Shown here: positions 1 through 7,877 of the stretch, in pieces
Layout: every line of letters starts with the position of its first letter
How positions within the stretch are numbered: the stretch's first letter is position 1
NCBI GenBank assembly: GCA_036677375.1
Contig: JAVBWO010000020.1
Location: forward strand, 1 to 64,000
DNA: 64,000 nucleotides
Reading direction: 5' to 3'
From: JAVBWO01 sp036677375
GTDB taxonomy: Bacteria > Bacillota > Dehalobacteriia > UBA4068 > UBA4997
Program-made: the position numbers and the translations under genes
Notes under the pieces: model-generated
Seen by the model: the letters and a program-made list of their open reading frames with translations, nothing else
The model's database searches: none
Told to the model about the DNA's origin: nothing

Positions 1-318
1 GTGTGGCAACCTTTGAAATATGTTACAATCTTTTGCTTATTGTTGTTCTGTGTAAGCAGTTTGATGGTTCAGTGGTATTTCGGATTCGTTGCGCTAAATT
101 ATGTATGCGGTTACGGGATCGCGGATAAATTCAAATATTTTTTCCCAATATTTTGCGTTATAGGCGCGGTGCTAACCATAGAGGTTGTTTGGACGATACA
201 GGATATTGCTCTTGCGCTTTTAACTATTCCAAACCTTATTGCCCTGTTAGTACTGTTTCCCAAAGTCCGTCAAAGTACAAAAGAATTTTTTTCAAGAGAA
301 GAAAACAAAAATCTATAG
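1..318 (+). CDS. Sodium:alanine symporter (AGCS family), C-terminal part
   Basis: This is the last 105 residues of a gene that begins before the window. The readable part has two or three hydrophobic segments and a basic tail ending FFSREENKNL. The pattern of an FG-V-LNY segment, then an I-TIEVVWTIQDIALALLTIPN stretch followed by NLIALLVLF, matches the end of sodium:alanine/glycine cation symporters (AGCS), in which the VW-IQDI-AL--IPNL region lies in the last membrane helix. Those proteins import small amino acids with Na+ across the cytoplasmic membrane. The GTG at position 1 is only the window edge, not a real start. A terminator follows directly. The family call is fairly safe; the substrate is not. 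Confidence 0.75.
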   Translation: MWQPLKYVTIFCLLLFCVSSLMVQWYFGFVALNYVCGYGIADKFKYFFPIFCVIGAVLTIEVVWTIQDIALALLTIPNLIALLVLFPKVRQSTKEFFSREENKNL

Positions 319-336
319 CTTTAATCTATAGCTTTA

Positions 337-371
337 AAAAAATCAAGGTATAAACTACCTTGATTTTTTTT
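337..371 (+). terminator. Intrinsic terminator of the symporter gene
   Basis: An A-rich stem (AAAATCAAGGTA) and its complement (TACCTTGATTTT) enclose a 5-base loop and run into eight T residues. It starts about 20 bases after the TAG at 316-318. It separates the symporter from the polysaccharide locus. Confidence 0.85.
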
Positions 372-594
372 AGGAAAGGTTTCGCAATGATATGCTACAC
401 TACCCCAAGGAAAACGGACATTGAGCCGTTAATTATTTTGCACCATATTTCCACTAAAATATGTACTTGCATGACTAATGATTTTGGGAGATTCGTCGAT
501 AAATTTTATAGAAGCAGTTATGCTGCTTAACTGAATTATTTCGGTAGTGATTGTTTAGCTCAGATTCATTGATTCCATTGAAAGGATGCAAGAA
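372..594 (+). other. Leader region of the polysaccharide locus
   Basis: This non-coding stretch lies between the symporter terminator and the first gene of the polysaccharide locus, so the locus promoter is probably here. I see no convincing -35/-10 pair and no JUMPstart/ops-like element. GAAAGG at 580-585 is the likely ribosome binding site for an ATG at 595. Confidence 0.4.
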
Positions 595-1734
595 ATGCTC
601 TCTGAAGGCCAGTGCATGAAAATCGAAACGGGGCTGACCGAGGACGTAGAACCTCGGAAAGTTGCGGCATACCTATGCTTTCATATGGGCTTTAGCGTTG
701 CTGAAGTTACTGCCCTTCGCTTGGGGGATATTGACTTTGATGCTGGAACGATAACCATTCGCAACTTATTTGCTCGGCCGGAAGGTTCCGATAACAAAAC
801 ATCAGCGGAATTTGTTCATGTAGAGATTCCAAGGACGCTGCCTATGCCACCTCACGTCCAAAGATATTTGAGCGATTATCGCTACCTCTATGCAAACGGA
901 GATTGCTTTATCCTCACTGGTGAAACAGAACTGCCTGCCTTCTATCATCTACAGAATGTACTGTCCTCTATTTGCGTGAAATATAAAATTGCGAACACGT
1001 TGTCCGCGACGCAGCTTCGTAACAATTTCATCCGACGCTGCATTCAGTCTGGAATCGATCTCTATTCTCTGTGTGCGTATATCGGCATCAAGCAGCCAAA
1101 CGTGCTGGTCAAAAAGTATGCAGCCTATTTCACTCCGCATTTAGATGCTGTGAATGTGCTAGAGAAGTTCAGTGCAGGCTACATGTCGCCCGAACCGGCT
1201 CTCAAATCTATACCAATTGAACCCAAACGCATGAATTTGCTTATCCTTGGTGCGGGAAGTCAGGGACCGGTCGTAAAGGAGATCGCCGAGGCCATCGGCG
1301 TATTCAACGAGATTGCTTACCTCGACGATGAACCGAGCAACAGGTTAGCGATAGACTCTTGCGAAAACTACAAACGCTATGTAAACCGCTTCCCAATTGC
1401 AATTCCAAGCTTCGGTGACTGCGAATTGCGTGCTAATTGGACTAACCTACTTGAAAAGGCTGGGTTCATCCTGCCGGTTCTCGTGCATCCCATGGCGACA
1501 ATCAGCCCCTCTGCACGGTTATCTGAAGCTGTAGTTATTGAGGCTAAAGCCATCATCAGTGCCAGTGTCATGGTAGAACGCAATTGTATCATTAGTTCGG
1601 GGGCGGTGCTTGATAAGGGCAGTAAGATAGGGGCAAATACGCACTTGGGATGCTCCAGCACAATAACGAAAGACAGCATAGTCCCGTCATTTTCACGGAT
1701 ACCTGCCGGCATGGTCTACGGCTTGGATAAATGA
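595..1734 (+). CDS. Degenerate tyrosine-recombinase domain fused to degenerate PglD/NeuD-like domain
   Basis: Residues ~15-195 resemble the catalytic domain of tyrosine recombinases: FSVAEVTALRLGDID is box I, TQLRNNF with a following SGIDLYSLCAYIG is box II, and a Tyr sits in VKKYAAYF. Several catalytic positions are changed: box I Arg is Ser, the box II His is Thr, and the LGH motif is IGI. Residues ~210-379 resemble the PglD/NeuD sugar O/N-acyltransferase family: LILGAGSQGPVVKEI, YLDD, HPMATISPSA and a short run of hexapeptide repeats. The repeat region is shorter than usual, and the EHD that carries the PglD catalytic His reads DKG. Both enzymes are therefore probably inactive. ATG 595 fits GAAAGG at 580-585; ATG 586 and ATG 616 are alternatives. 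It could be a ligand-sensing DNA-binding protein, but that is inference. Confidence 0.7.
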   Translation: MLSEGQCMKIETGLTEDVEPRKVAAYLCFHMGFSVAEVTALRLGDIDFDAGTITIRNLFARPEGSDNKTSAEFVHVEIPRTLPMPPHVQRYLSDYRYLYANGDCFILTGETELPAFYHLQNVLSSICVKYKIANTLSATQLRNNFIRRCIQSGIDLYSLCAYIGIKQPNVLVKKYAAYFTPHLDAVNVLEKFSAGYMSPEPALKSIPIEPKRMNLLILGAGSQGPVVKEIAEAIGVFNEIAYLDDEPSNRLAIDSCENYKRYVNRFPIAIPSFGDCELRANWTNLLEKAGFILPVLVHPMATISPSARLSEAVVIEAKAIISASVMVERNCIISSGAVLDKGSKIGANTHLGCSSTITKDSIVPSFSRIPAGMVYGLDK

Positions 1735-1766
1735 GGACATCAATGATTTCTGGAAGGAGCAGTGAT

Positions 1767-1910
1767 ATGGTCAGTTCCTTGTTTGAACTCAAAACTACAT
1801 TATTGATGGGCAAACAAAGCGAAAGCCTGCGCTGCAAAGCCAAGGATTCTCGGCACTACGCTAGACAGTCGGATGCAATGAAAATTCCGCCGCGGTATAT
1901 TGATGGGTAG
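1767..1910 (+). CDS. Small ORF of 47 residues, unknown
   Basis: ATG 1767 follows GGAAGGAG (1752-1758) at a good distance. The frame runs to TAG at 1908-1910, giving a basic 47-residue peptide that starts MVSSLFELKTTLL and ends PPRYIDG. I recognise no family. It lies between the recombinase fusion and the aminotransferase, and its last codons overlap a hairpin (about 1880-1917). It may be a real small protein, a leader peptide, or the remnant of a gene lost between its neighbours. Confidence 0.4.
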   Translation: MVSSLFELKTTLLMGKQSESLRCKAKDSRHYARQSDAMKIPPRYIDG

Positions 1911-1935
1911 CGGAATTTGTATTATGAGGTGTAGC

Positions 1936-3072
1936 ATGGAAAATAAAAGAATATATCTATCTTCCCCCACCATACATGGCGAGGAGCAAAAGTTCATCCA
2001 GGAAGCATTTGATACCAACTGGGTTGCACCTCTTGGTGCGAATGTTGACGGCTTTGAGCGGGAAATGGCGGACTATATTGGCGTAAAACATGCGGCGGCG
2101 TTGTCCGCCGGAACGGCTGCGCTCCACTTGGCAATCAAACTGGCGGGGGTAAAGGCTGGTGATGTAGTATTTTGTTCCGATCTGACGTTCTCTGCCACAG
2201 TCAATCCTGTGTCCTACGAGGGCGGTGTACAGGTGTTCATCGACAGCGAAACGGATACCTGGAACATGGATCCAAAGGTACTAGAGAAAGCCTTTGGAAA
2301 GTATCCGAACTGCAAGTGTGTGGTGGTTGCCAATTTGTACGGTACCCCTGCAAAGCTGGATGAAATTTGTGCAATTTGCGATGCTCACGGTGCTGTGATG
2401 ATTGAAGATGCGGCAGAGAGTTTGTCTGCTACATATAAAGGTAGGCAAACTGGAGCGTTTGGCAAATATTCGGCTCTTAGCTATAACGGAAATAAGATTA
2501 TTACCACCTCCGGTGGGGGGATGTTGCTGTCCGATGACGAGGAAGCTATCAAAAAGGCTCGTTTTTGGTCGACTCAGTCCCGTGAGCCATTCTCTTGGTA
2601 CGAGCATAAGGAAATAGGCTACAACTACCGCATGAGTAATATTGTGGCTGGTATCGGACGCGGGCAATTGCTCTATCTGGATGAGCATCGTACACTGAAA
2701 AAGAACATCTACGAAATCTACAAGGCAGCCTTGGCGGATATCGAAGCCATTTCTATGAATCCTTATCTTGCGTGTAGCGAGCCGAATTTCTGGCTGTCCT
2801 GCATGACCATTGATGGGGCAAAGAGCAGCGTAACGCCTGTAGAGGTGATGGTGGCGTTGGCAGCCGAGAATATCGAGTGCCGTCCCATTTGGAAACCTAT
2901 GCATCTGCAGCCGGTGTTTGTGAACCGTGATTTTATTACCCTGCGGGAGGACGGCAGTTCCGTGGGTGGCGAGATTTTTGAGCAGGGTTTGTGTCTGCCC
3001 AGCGACATTAAAAATAACGATGATGATATGAATCGTATCATCGGCATCATAAAAAAATTATTTAAGGCGTGA
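1936..3072 (+). CDS. DegT/DnrJ/EryC1/StrS sugar aminotransferase (PglE/PseC-like)
   Basis: This is a PLP-dependent aminotransferase acting on a nucleotide-linked keto sugar, probably making a 4-amino-4,6-dideoxy sugar as PglE does. Visible marks are SAGTAALHLAIKLAG near the N-terminus, DLTFSATVNPV, the IEDAAESLSATYKGRQTG segment, the PLP-lysine motif SYNGNKIITTSGGG, and NYRMSNIVAGIGRGQL. The 378-residue length is normal for the family. ATG 1936 is preferred because AGGTG lies at 1927-1931; an upstream ATG at 1900 has no such site. It is followed 5 bases later by a PglC-like transferase, so the pair looks like part of a bacillosamine-type pathway. The required 4,6-dehydratase (PglF) is not in the window. 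Confidence 0.85.
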   Translation: MENKRIYLSSPTIHGEEQKFIQEAFDTNWVAPLGANVDGFEREMADYIGVKHAAALSAGTAALHLAIKLAGVKAGDVVFCSDLTFSATVNPVSYEGGVQVFIDSETDTWNMDPKVLEKAFGKYPNCKCVVVANLYGTPAKLDEICAICDAHGAVMIEDAAESLSATYKGRQTGAFGKYSALSYNGNKIITTSGGGMLLSDDEEAIKKARFWSTQSREPFSWYEHKEIGYNYRMSNIVAGIGRGQLLYLDEHRTLKKNIYEIYKAALADIEAISMNPYLACSEPNFWLSCMTIDGAKSSVTPVEVMVALAAENIECRPIWKPMHLQPVFVNRDFITLREDGSSVGGEIFEQGLCLPSDIKNNDDDMNRIIGIIKKLFKA

Positions 3073-3077
3073 CGTGA

Positions 3078-3728
3078 ATGTATCAGCATTTCTTCAAGCG
3101 TTTATTGGATATTGTCCTCTCTGCCTGTGCCCTGATTGTCCTATCGCCAGTGCTGCTGGTGACGGCACTTTTTGTGCGGGTAAAGCTGGGCAGTCCTGTG
3201 ATTTTCTGCCAGGAGCGCCCCGGCAAGGATGAAAAAATATTCAAACTCTATAAACTTCGCTCCATGACGGGCGAAACGGATGCCGATGGCAACCTGCTGC
3301 CCGATGAGGTACGCCTCACCAAATTCGGCAAGCTGCTTCGCTCCACCAGCCTCGACGAGCTGCCCGAGCTTTGGAACATTTTGAGGGGTGATATGTCCAT
3401 TGTAGGTCCCCGGCCATTGCTGGTGTCCTATCTTCCCTACTATACCGAACTAGAGCACCACCGCCACGATGTACGGCCGGGATTGAGCGGATTGGCGCAG
3501 GTGAACGGGCGTAATTTTTTGGGTTGGAATGATCGCTTTGCCGCAGATGTTGATTATGTTAAAAATATTTCATTTTTAAATGATATAAAAATTGTGTTAA
3601 AAACAATACAAAAAACGCTCTGCCGTGCCGATATTGCCGTGGGAACCGGGCAGGTGTTGTTAGATTTAAATGTGGAAAGAGGACAGGTTCATGGAGATTG
3701 TACAACTGTATCAACCAGAAGTTGCTGA
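3078..3728 (+). CDS. Initiating sugar phosphate transferase (PglC-like phosphoglycosyl transferase)
   Basis: A monotopic phosphoglycosyl transferase that moves a sugar-1-phosphate from UDP-sugar to undecaprenyl phosphate and so starts the repeat unit. Residues 1-35 hold the KRLLDIVLS start and a re-entrant hydrophobic helix. Then come VIFCQERPGKDEKIFKLYKLRSM, the LRSTSLDELPELWNILRGDMSIVGPRPLL core with the Asp-Glu catalytic pair, and RPGLSGLAQVNGRN. The size of 216 residues matches the short PglC class rather than the long WbaP class. The 3' end from about 3555 is AT-rich, and the reading frame overlaps the next gene by 38 bases, so the natural C-terminus may have been altered by a recombination joint. 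Confidence 0.9.
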   Translation: MYQHFFKRLLDIVLSACALIVLSPVLLVTALFVRVKLGSPVIFCQERPGKDEKIFKLYKLRSMTGETDADGNLLPDEVRLTKFGKLLRSTSLDELPELWNILRGDMSIVGPRPLLVSYLPYYTELEHHRHDVRPGLSGLAQVNGRNFLGWNDRFAADVDYVKNISFLNDIKIVLKTIQKTLCRADIAVGTGQVLLDLNVERGQVHGDCTTVSTRSC

Positions 3729-4146
3729 ATATCGGGAAACACTTGTTTCCCTTATGCGGCTCTGTGTTACAGCAAACTTTTCTTACTCTGTTGCTGATGA
3801 TTTTTATTCGAAAAAGCTGGATGGGCTGGAACAATATTTGCTAGAAGAGAAGGCTTATCTTTTTGTCGCGAGGGAAGATGGAGATGTTGGAGCTTTTTTG
3901 TGGGCTTGTGAATTGAACACGGCATTTGGTCGAAAATTTCATGTGTTATATTTTGCGGTTTTACCGGAATATCAGGGGCACGGTTTGGGTGCATTGCTTC
4001 TAAAAAGGGCAGAAGAACAGGCAAAAGCACTGAATATCCCTCAAATTGAACTAATGGTAACAAGTCAAAATTTAAAAGCAGTCGAGTTTTATGTCCATCA
4101 ATCCTATCAAACAGAGCGTTTGATTTTAACAAAGAAAATTGATTGA
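3691..4146 (+). CDS. GNAT family N-acetyltransferase
   Basis: A small acyl-CoA N-acyltransferase of 151 residues. Motif A is visible as VLPEYQGHGLGALLLKRAEEQAKAL (the Q/RxxGxG/A acetyl-CoA loop is QGHGLG), followed by IELMVTSQNLKAVEFYVHQSYQ. ATG 3691 is chosen because AGAGGA lies at 3678-3683; an in-frame ATG at 3670 has no site. It overlaps the end of the PglC-like gene and is more AT-rich than its neighbours. In this place it may acetylate the amino sugar made by the aminotransferase, in place of the degenerate PglD-like protein, but it could equally be a Rim-like protein acetylase. The substrate cannot be read from sequence. Confidence 0.75.
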   Translation: MEIVQLYQPEVAEYRETLVSLMRLCVTANFSYSVADDFYSKKLDGLEQYLLEEKAYLFVAREDGDVGAFLWACELNTAFGRKFHVLYFAVLPEYQGHGLGALLLKRAEEQAKALNIPQIELMVTSQNLKAVEFYVHQSYQTERLILTKKID

Positions 4147-4157
4147 GGGAGATAATC

Positions 4158-5210
4158 ATGCAAAAGTTGCAATTGTTTACATTGACTGAATCCTCCCTAT
4201 GGGACATCATTGTCCGCTCCTTTACGTCCTATGATGTTTACTATCTAAGCGGCTATGTTAGGGCTTTTCAGCTCCATGGCGATGGGATGCCGCTGTTATT
4301 TTATTATGAGGACGAAGCCTTGCGCGGCATCAATGTTGTCATGCGGCGCGATATTTCGTACGACCCACACTTTACAGGGCAACTCCCTGAAAATACCTAC
4401 TTTGACTTTGCTACCCCCTATGGTTATGGTGGCTGGCTCATCGAAGGAGATGGAGACCCTGCTTTCCTCTTTACGGCCTATGAAGACTGGTGCTTCGGGC
4501 ACAACATTATTAGCGAATTTGTCCGATTTCATCCGGTGCTCGCCAATCATACTATCGTACAGGATTATTATGAGATTATTCCTTTGGGCTGTACAATTGC
4601 TATGGAATTGTCCTCTCCCAAATTCATTTGGGAGAATCTTACCAGCCAGAATCGCAATAAAATTAGAAAAGCGCAGAAATCCGGCGTTGAGATTTTTAAT
4701 GGTCGCTCACCGGCGCTGAATGAGACGTTCCGCGCGCTCTACAATGCTACCATGGACAAGGACAACGCCAATCCCTATTACTATTTTTCTCCTGCGTTTT
4801 ATGACAGCGTGTTGTATGACCTGCCACAAAATGCCCAGCTGTTCTACGCGGAAAAAGAGGGAGAAATTATTGCAGCTTCACTGCTGCTGGCGGCAAACGG
4901 AAGGCTAAATTATCACCTATCCGGCTCGAAGCGGAAGTTTCAGTCCCTTGCTCCAACCAATTTGCTCCTATATGAGGCCGCGCTCTGGGGTAGTGCCAAC
5001 GGCTGTCAAACCCTTCATTTAGGCGGTGGTGTCGGTTCCAGCGAGGACAGCTTGTTTGCATTTAAAAAGGCTTTTTATCGCGGAGATCCCTGCCGCTATC
5101 ACATCGGTAAAAAGATATTTTCGCAAGAAGTATACGAAACCCTAGTTTCTCAACGTGTCGACCTTCCCGAGACCGGATTTTTTCCCCGCTATCGGGCGTG
5201 CATAAAATAA
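4158..5210 (+). CDS. FemAB-like / BioF2-like GNAT acyltransferase
   Basis: A 350-residue protein with the double-GNAT arrangement of FemAB-type transferases. The clearest parts are SQNRNKIRKAQKSGVEI near the middle, FRALYNATMDKDNANPYYYF, GEIIAASLLLAANGRLNYHLSGS and the LHLGGGVGSSEDSLFAFKKAF tail. These match the family that adds amino acids or acyl groups to lipid-linked precursors and is common in polysaccharide loci. ATG 4158 has GAGGGAG 6 bases upstream. It starts 11 bases after the GNAT gene. A role in adding an aminoacyl group to the repeat unit is inference. Confidence 0.75.
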   Translation: MQKLQLFTLTESSLWDIIVRSFTSYDVYYLSGYVRAFQLHGDGMPLLFYYEDEALRGINVVMRRDISYDPHFTGQLPENTYFDFATPYGYGGWLIEGDGDPAFLFTAYEDWCFGHNIISEFVRFHPVLANHTIVQDYYEIIPLGCTIAMELSSPKFIWENLTSQNRNKIRKAQKSGVEIFNGRSPALNETFRALYNATMDKDNANPYYYFSPAFYDSVLYDLPQNAQLFYAEKEGEIIAASLLLAANGRLNYHLSGSKRKFQSLAPTNLLLYEAALWGSANGCQTLHLGGGVGSSEDSLFAFKKAFYRGDPCRYHIGKKIFSQEVYETLVSQRVDLPETGFFPRYRACIK

Positions 5211-5229
5211 TAAAAAGGACTTTTCCCGT

Positions 5230-6513
5230 ATGAAGAAAAACGTTTGGATAATGAACCATTATGCGAGCAACACATTTTTTGAGCAGGGCGGACGACATTA
5301 CTGGTTCGCACGAGAACTAAAAAAACAGGGCTACGAGCCGGTGGTGTTCTGCTGCAATACCAAGCATGGTGCAGCTGAGAACTATTTTGACAGAGAGAAC
5401 CTATGGCACGAGCACAGTACAACGGATGGCATCCCCTATGTATTTATCCGCTCCACACCCTATCAGGGCAACGGGAAGCAGCGAATCAAAAACATGCTGC
5501 TCTTTGCTAGAAACCTCTGTGCTACCGCTAAGCAATACGCCAAAAATTATGGAAAACCCGATGTGATTCTAGCCTCCTCCGTGCATCCCTTTACGGTCTG
5601 GGCAGGGGAGCGCATTGCCACAAAGTTTGGTGTGCCATGTATCTGTGAAATCCGTGATCTGTGGCCAGAGTCCATTGTGGCTTATAACTTGGCAAAGAAG
5701 AATAGCCCCGCAGTTAAAACTATGTATCGCTTGGAAAAATACTTGTATGCCAAGGCAGACGCTATCATCTTCACCATGGAGGGCGGCAGGGATTATGTCG
5801 TCGAACAGGGCTGGGATAAGGCACATGGCGGGCCGGTGGATTTACACAAGGTGCACCACATCAATAATGGCGTAGATTTAGAATTATTTGAGGCCAATAA
5901 GGTCCATCACACTATCAATGATACTGATGTGAATAACTCTAATACATTTAAAGTGATATACACAGGATCCGTACGATTAACAAACCATGTAGAATGTATC
6001 ATAGAAGCAGCCAACGCTGTTTGGAATAAGAATTTCCAAAATATTATTTTTTTAATTTATGGTCAGGGCGATCAATTAGAACAATTGCGGACAAATGTAA
6101 AGCAAAGAGGAATTAATAATATTTACTTCAAAGGTGCCATCAATAAAAATTGTGTTCCATTTTTGCTAAGCAAAGCAGATGTTTGTATTACTGATCTCTG
6201 TTCCTCTGAGTTGTTTAGATTTGGAATTAGTCCTAATAAGTTATATGACTACATTGCAAGCGGAAAAAGAGTTATCTCTGGGCTGAAGTGCAACTATGAC
6301 ATTGTAGAGGAATTTGGTTTAGGATGCACGCTTGATAAAACGGATGCAGATACAATTGCAAATAGCGTTATTAATATGTATCAAATGCCAATGAGCGAGA
6401 AAGAAAAATATGAAGCAAACGCTATGGCTATCAGAAATAAATTTGATTATAAACATCTTACGACGCAGTTAATTAAAATAATAGAGGATGATACTATAAA
6501 TGGCTTACAGTAA
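5230..6513 (+). CDS. Glycosyltransferase family 4 (WbuB-like)
   Basis: A GT-B fold retaining glycosyltransferase of 427 residues. The N-terminal domain shows WIMNHYASNTFFEQGGRHYWFARELKKQG, then CEIRDLWPESIVAYNL, a motif common in WbuB-type N-acetyl-fucosamine or related transferases. The C-terminal domain has VIYTGSVR, IYGQGDQLEQL and SPNKLYDYIASGKRVI, the nucleotide-sugar binding part. Base composition changes inside the gene: the first half is GC-richer and from about 5880 it is clearly AT-rich, which suggests a mosaic gene. The stop overlaps the next start by 14 bases. The donor and acceptor sugars are unknown. Confidence 0.85.
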   Translation: MKKNVWIMNHYASNTFFEQGGRHYWFARELKKQGYEPVVFCCNTKHGAAENYFDRENLWHEHSTTDGIPYVFIRSTPYQGNGKQRIKNMLLFARNLCATAKQYAKNYGKPDVILASSVHPFTVWAGERIATKFGVPCICEIRDLWPESIVAYNLAKKNSPAVKTMYRLEKYLYAKADAIIFTMEGGRDYVVEQGWDKAHGGPVDLHKVHHINNGVDLELFEANKVHHTINDTDVNNSNTFKVIYTGSVRLTNHVECIIEAANAVWNKNFQNIIFLIYGQGDQLEQLRTNVKQRGINNIYFKGAINKNCVPFLLSKADVCITDLCSSELFRFGISPNKLYDYIASGKRVISGLKCNYDIVEEFGLGCTLDKTDADTIANSVINMYQMPMSEKEKYEANAMAIRNKFDYKHLTTQLIKIIEDDTINGLQ

Positions 6514-7132
6514 AACAGTGCTGGTTCTCGCCCCCCATACCGATGATGGGGAGCTGGGCTGCGGGGCTACAATCTCAAAGCTTCGCCGGCAAGGCGCGGA
6601 AATTTTTTATACTGCCTTTTCTTCTTGCGAAGATTCCCTGCCTGTTGGTGCACCCAAGGATATGCTGATTCGGGAGCTCCATGATGCAATGGCAACGCTG
6701 AACATTCCAAAAGATCATATTACGGTTCTTCCCTATCAAGTGCGTTATTTCAATTCCAATCGTCAGTCCATTTTGAATGATATGATTCGCATGAATCGTG
6801 ATATTGCGCCGGATATGGTTTTTTTACCTTCTGTTCAAGATATACATCAAGACCATGCAACCATTGCCATTGAAGGATTGCGTGCCTTTAAAAAAACTTC
6901 TATTTACGCCTATGAAGCACCTTGGAATAATTATTCTTTTCAAAATCAAGCGTTTTCTGTGGTAGAGGAGCAGGATATTTTGCTGAAAATCCAAGCAATT
7001 GCCTGTTATATCTCTCAGCACGGACGTGGATATGCAAACCCAGACTATACACGTAGTTTGCTTGTTACCCACGGTGTACAGGTTGGTGTACAATATGCCG
7101 AAGTCTTTGAGATTCCACGATTGATTTTTTGA
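6500..7132 (+). CDS. PIG-L family deacetylase (LmbE-like)
   Basis: A 210-residue zinc-dependent N-deacetylase of the PIG-L/LmbE family. The metal motif is PHTDDGELGCGAT (the family pattern PHPDDExxGxGG) near residue 12, and the second motif is DIHQDHATIA near residue 115, supplying the third His. Such enzymes in glycan loci remove the acetyl group from N-acetyl sugars, on either a nucleotide or a lipid carrier. It begins inside the last codons of the preceding glycosyltransferase gene, so the two are translationally coupled. It may free an amino group for a later acyl addition by the FemAB-like protein; that link is inference. Confidence 0.85.
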   Translation: MAYSKTVLVLAPHTDDGELGCGATISKLRRQGAEIFYTAFSSCEDSLPVGAPKDMLIRELHDAMATLNIPKDHITVLPYQVRYFNSNRQSILNDMIRMNRDIAPDMVFLPSVQDIHQDHATIAIEGLRAFKKTSIYAYEAPWNNYSFQNQAFSVVEEQDILLKIQAIACYISQHGRGYANPDYTRSLLVTHGVQVGVQYAEVFEIPRLIF

Positions 7133-7151
7133 TCTTAAGGAGAACGAATCC

Positions 7152-7877
7152 ATGATATTAGCAATTCATCAACCACACTATTTCCCGTGGTTGGGTTATC
7201 TGAATAAAATGGCAAAAGTGGATACATTTATCTTGATGGATGAGGTTCAACTGACGGATAAATCCAATATGTTCCGCAATCAATTTCTCAGCAAATCCGG
7301 CAGCGCTAGATTTTTAACTGTGTGTTTTCAAAAAAAAGGATATATGGAAAAACCTTTTCGGGAGGTCTCCCTGAATCCTCAGGTAGACTGGCAAACAGAT
7401 CACAAGCGTTTTTTGATGGATAATTACCGTAAGGCACCCTATTTCAAAGAAATTTGGGAGCAGATTTCGCCTGTGTTTGAAAAGGACTATTCATTTCTTT
7501 GCGAGGTGGCCATTGACAGTTTGATACTGGTTAAGAATTTGTTTGAAATTCCTACAAAGCTGATTTTACAGAGTGATTTGGAGTATGACAGGAGCTTGCA
7601 TCGAAATGCGTTGGTATTGGCTCTGTGCAAAGCTGCTGGCGCTGACTATTATCTATCTGGCAATGGTGCAAGAAAATATATGGATCTTGCGCCATATGAT
7701 GAGCAAGGTATCAAGGTACAGTATCAAACCTTTACCTATCCCGCTTACCCTCAGCAGGGTGCACCTGAGTTTGTCCCCAACCTTTCCTCTCTGGATATCC
7801 TTTTTCAATTGGGTATTGATGGCGCAAAAGAGGTTTTTTGGAGTGATCTGCAAAGAGGTGAAAACACAAATGTATAA
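7152..7877 (+). CDS. WbqC family protein
   Basis: A 241-residue WbqC-like protein. It begins MILAIHQPHYFPWLGYLNKM, the family signature (HQPxYxPWLGYxxKI), and continues with DTFILMDEVQLTDKSNMFRNQ. The middle has SGNGARKYMDLAPYDEQGIKVQYQ, also typical. WbqC proteins occur in O-antigen and capsule loci and have been proposed to act in amino-sugar or glycine attachment; their reaction is not settled. It has a strong AAGGAG site before ATG 7152 and overlaps the next gene by 8 bases. Confidence 0.85.
   Translation: MILAIHQPHYFPWLGYLNKMAKVDTFILMDEVQLTDKSNMFRNQFLSKSGSARFLTVCFQKKGYMEKPFREVSLNPQVDWQTDHKRFLMDNYRKAPYFKEIWEQISPVFEKDYSFLCEVAIDSLILVKNLFEIPTKLILQSDLEYDRSLHRNALVLALCKAAGADYYLSGNGARKYMDLAPYDEQGIKVQYQTFTYPAYPQQGAPEFVPNLSSLDILFQLGIDGAKEVFWSDLQRGENTNV

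Noticed and set aside
586..1734. An active phage integrase and an attachment site at the left of the polysaccharide locus
   Set aside because: The catalytic residues are altered and no direct repeats were found near 372-594.
2281..2904. A 207-codon open frame on the - strand
   Set aside because: It lies within the aminotransferase gene and has no ribosome site or family.
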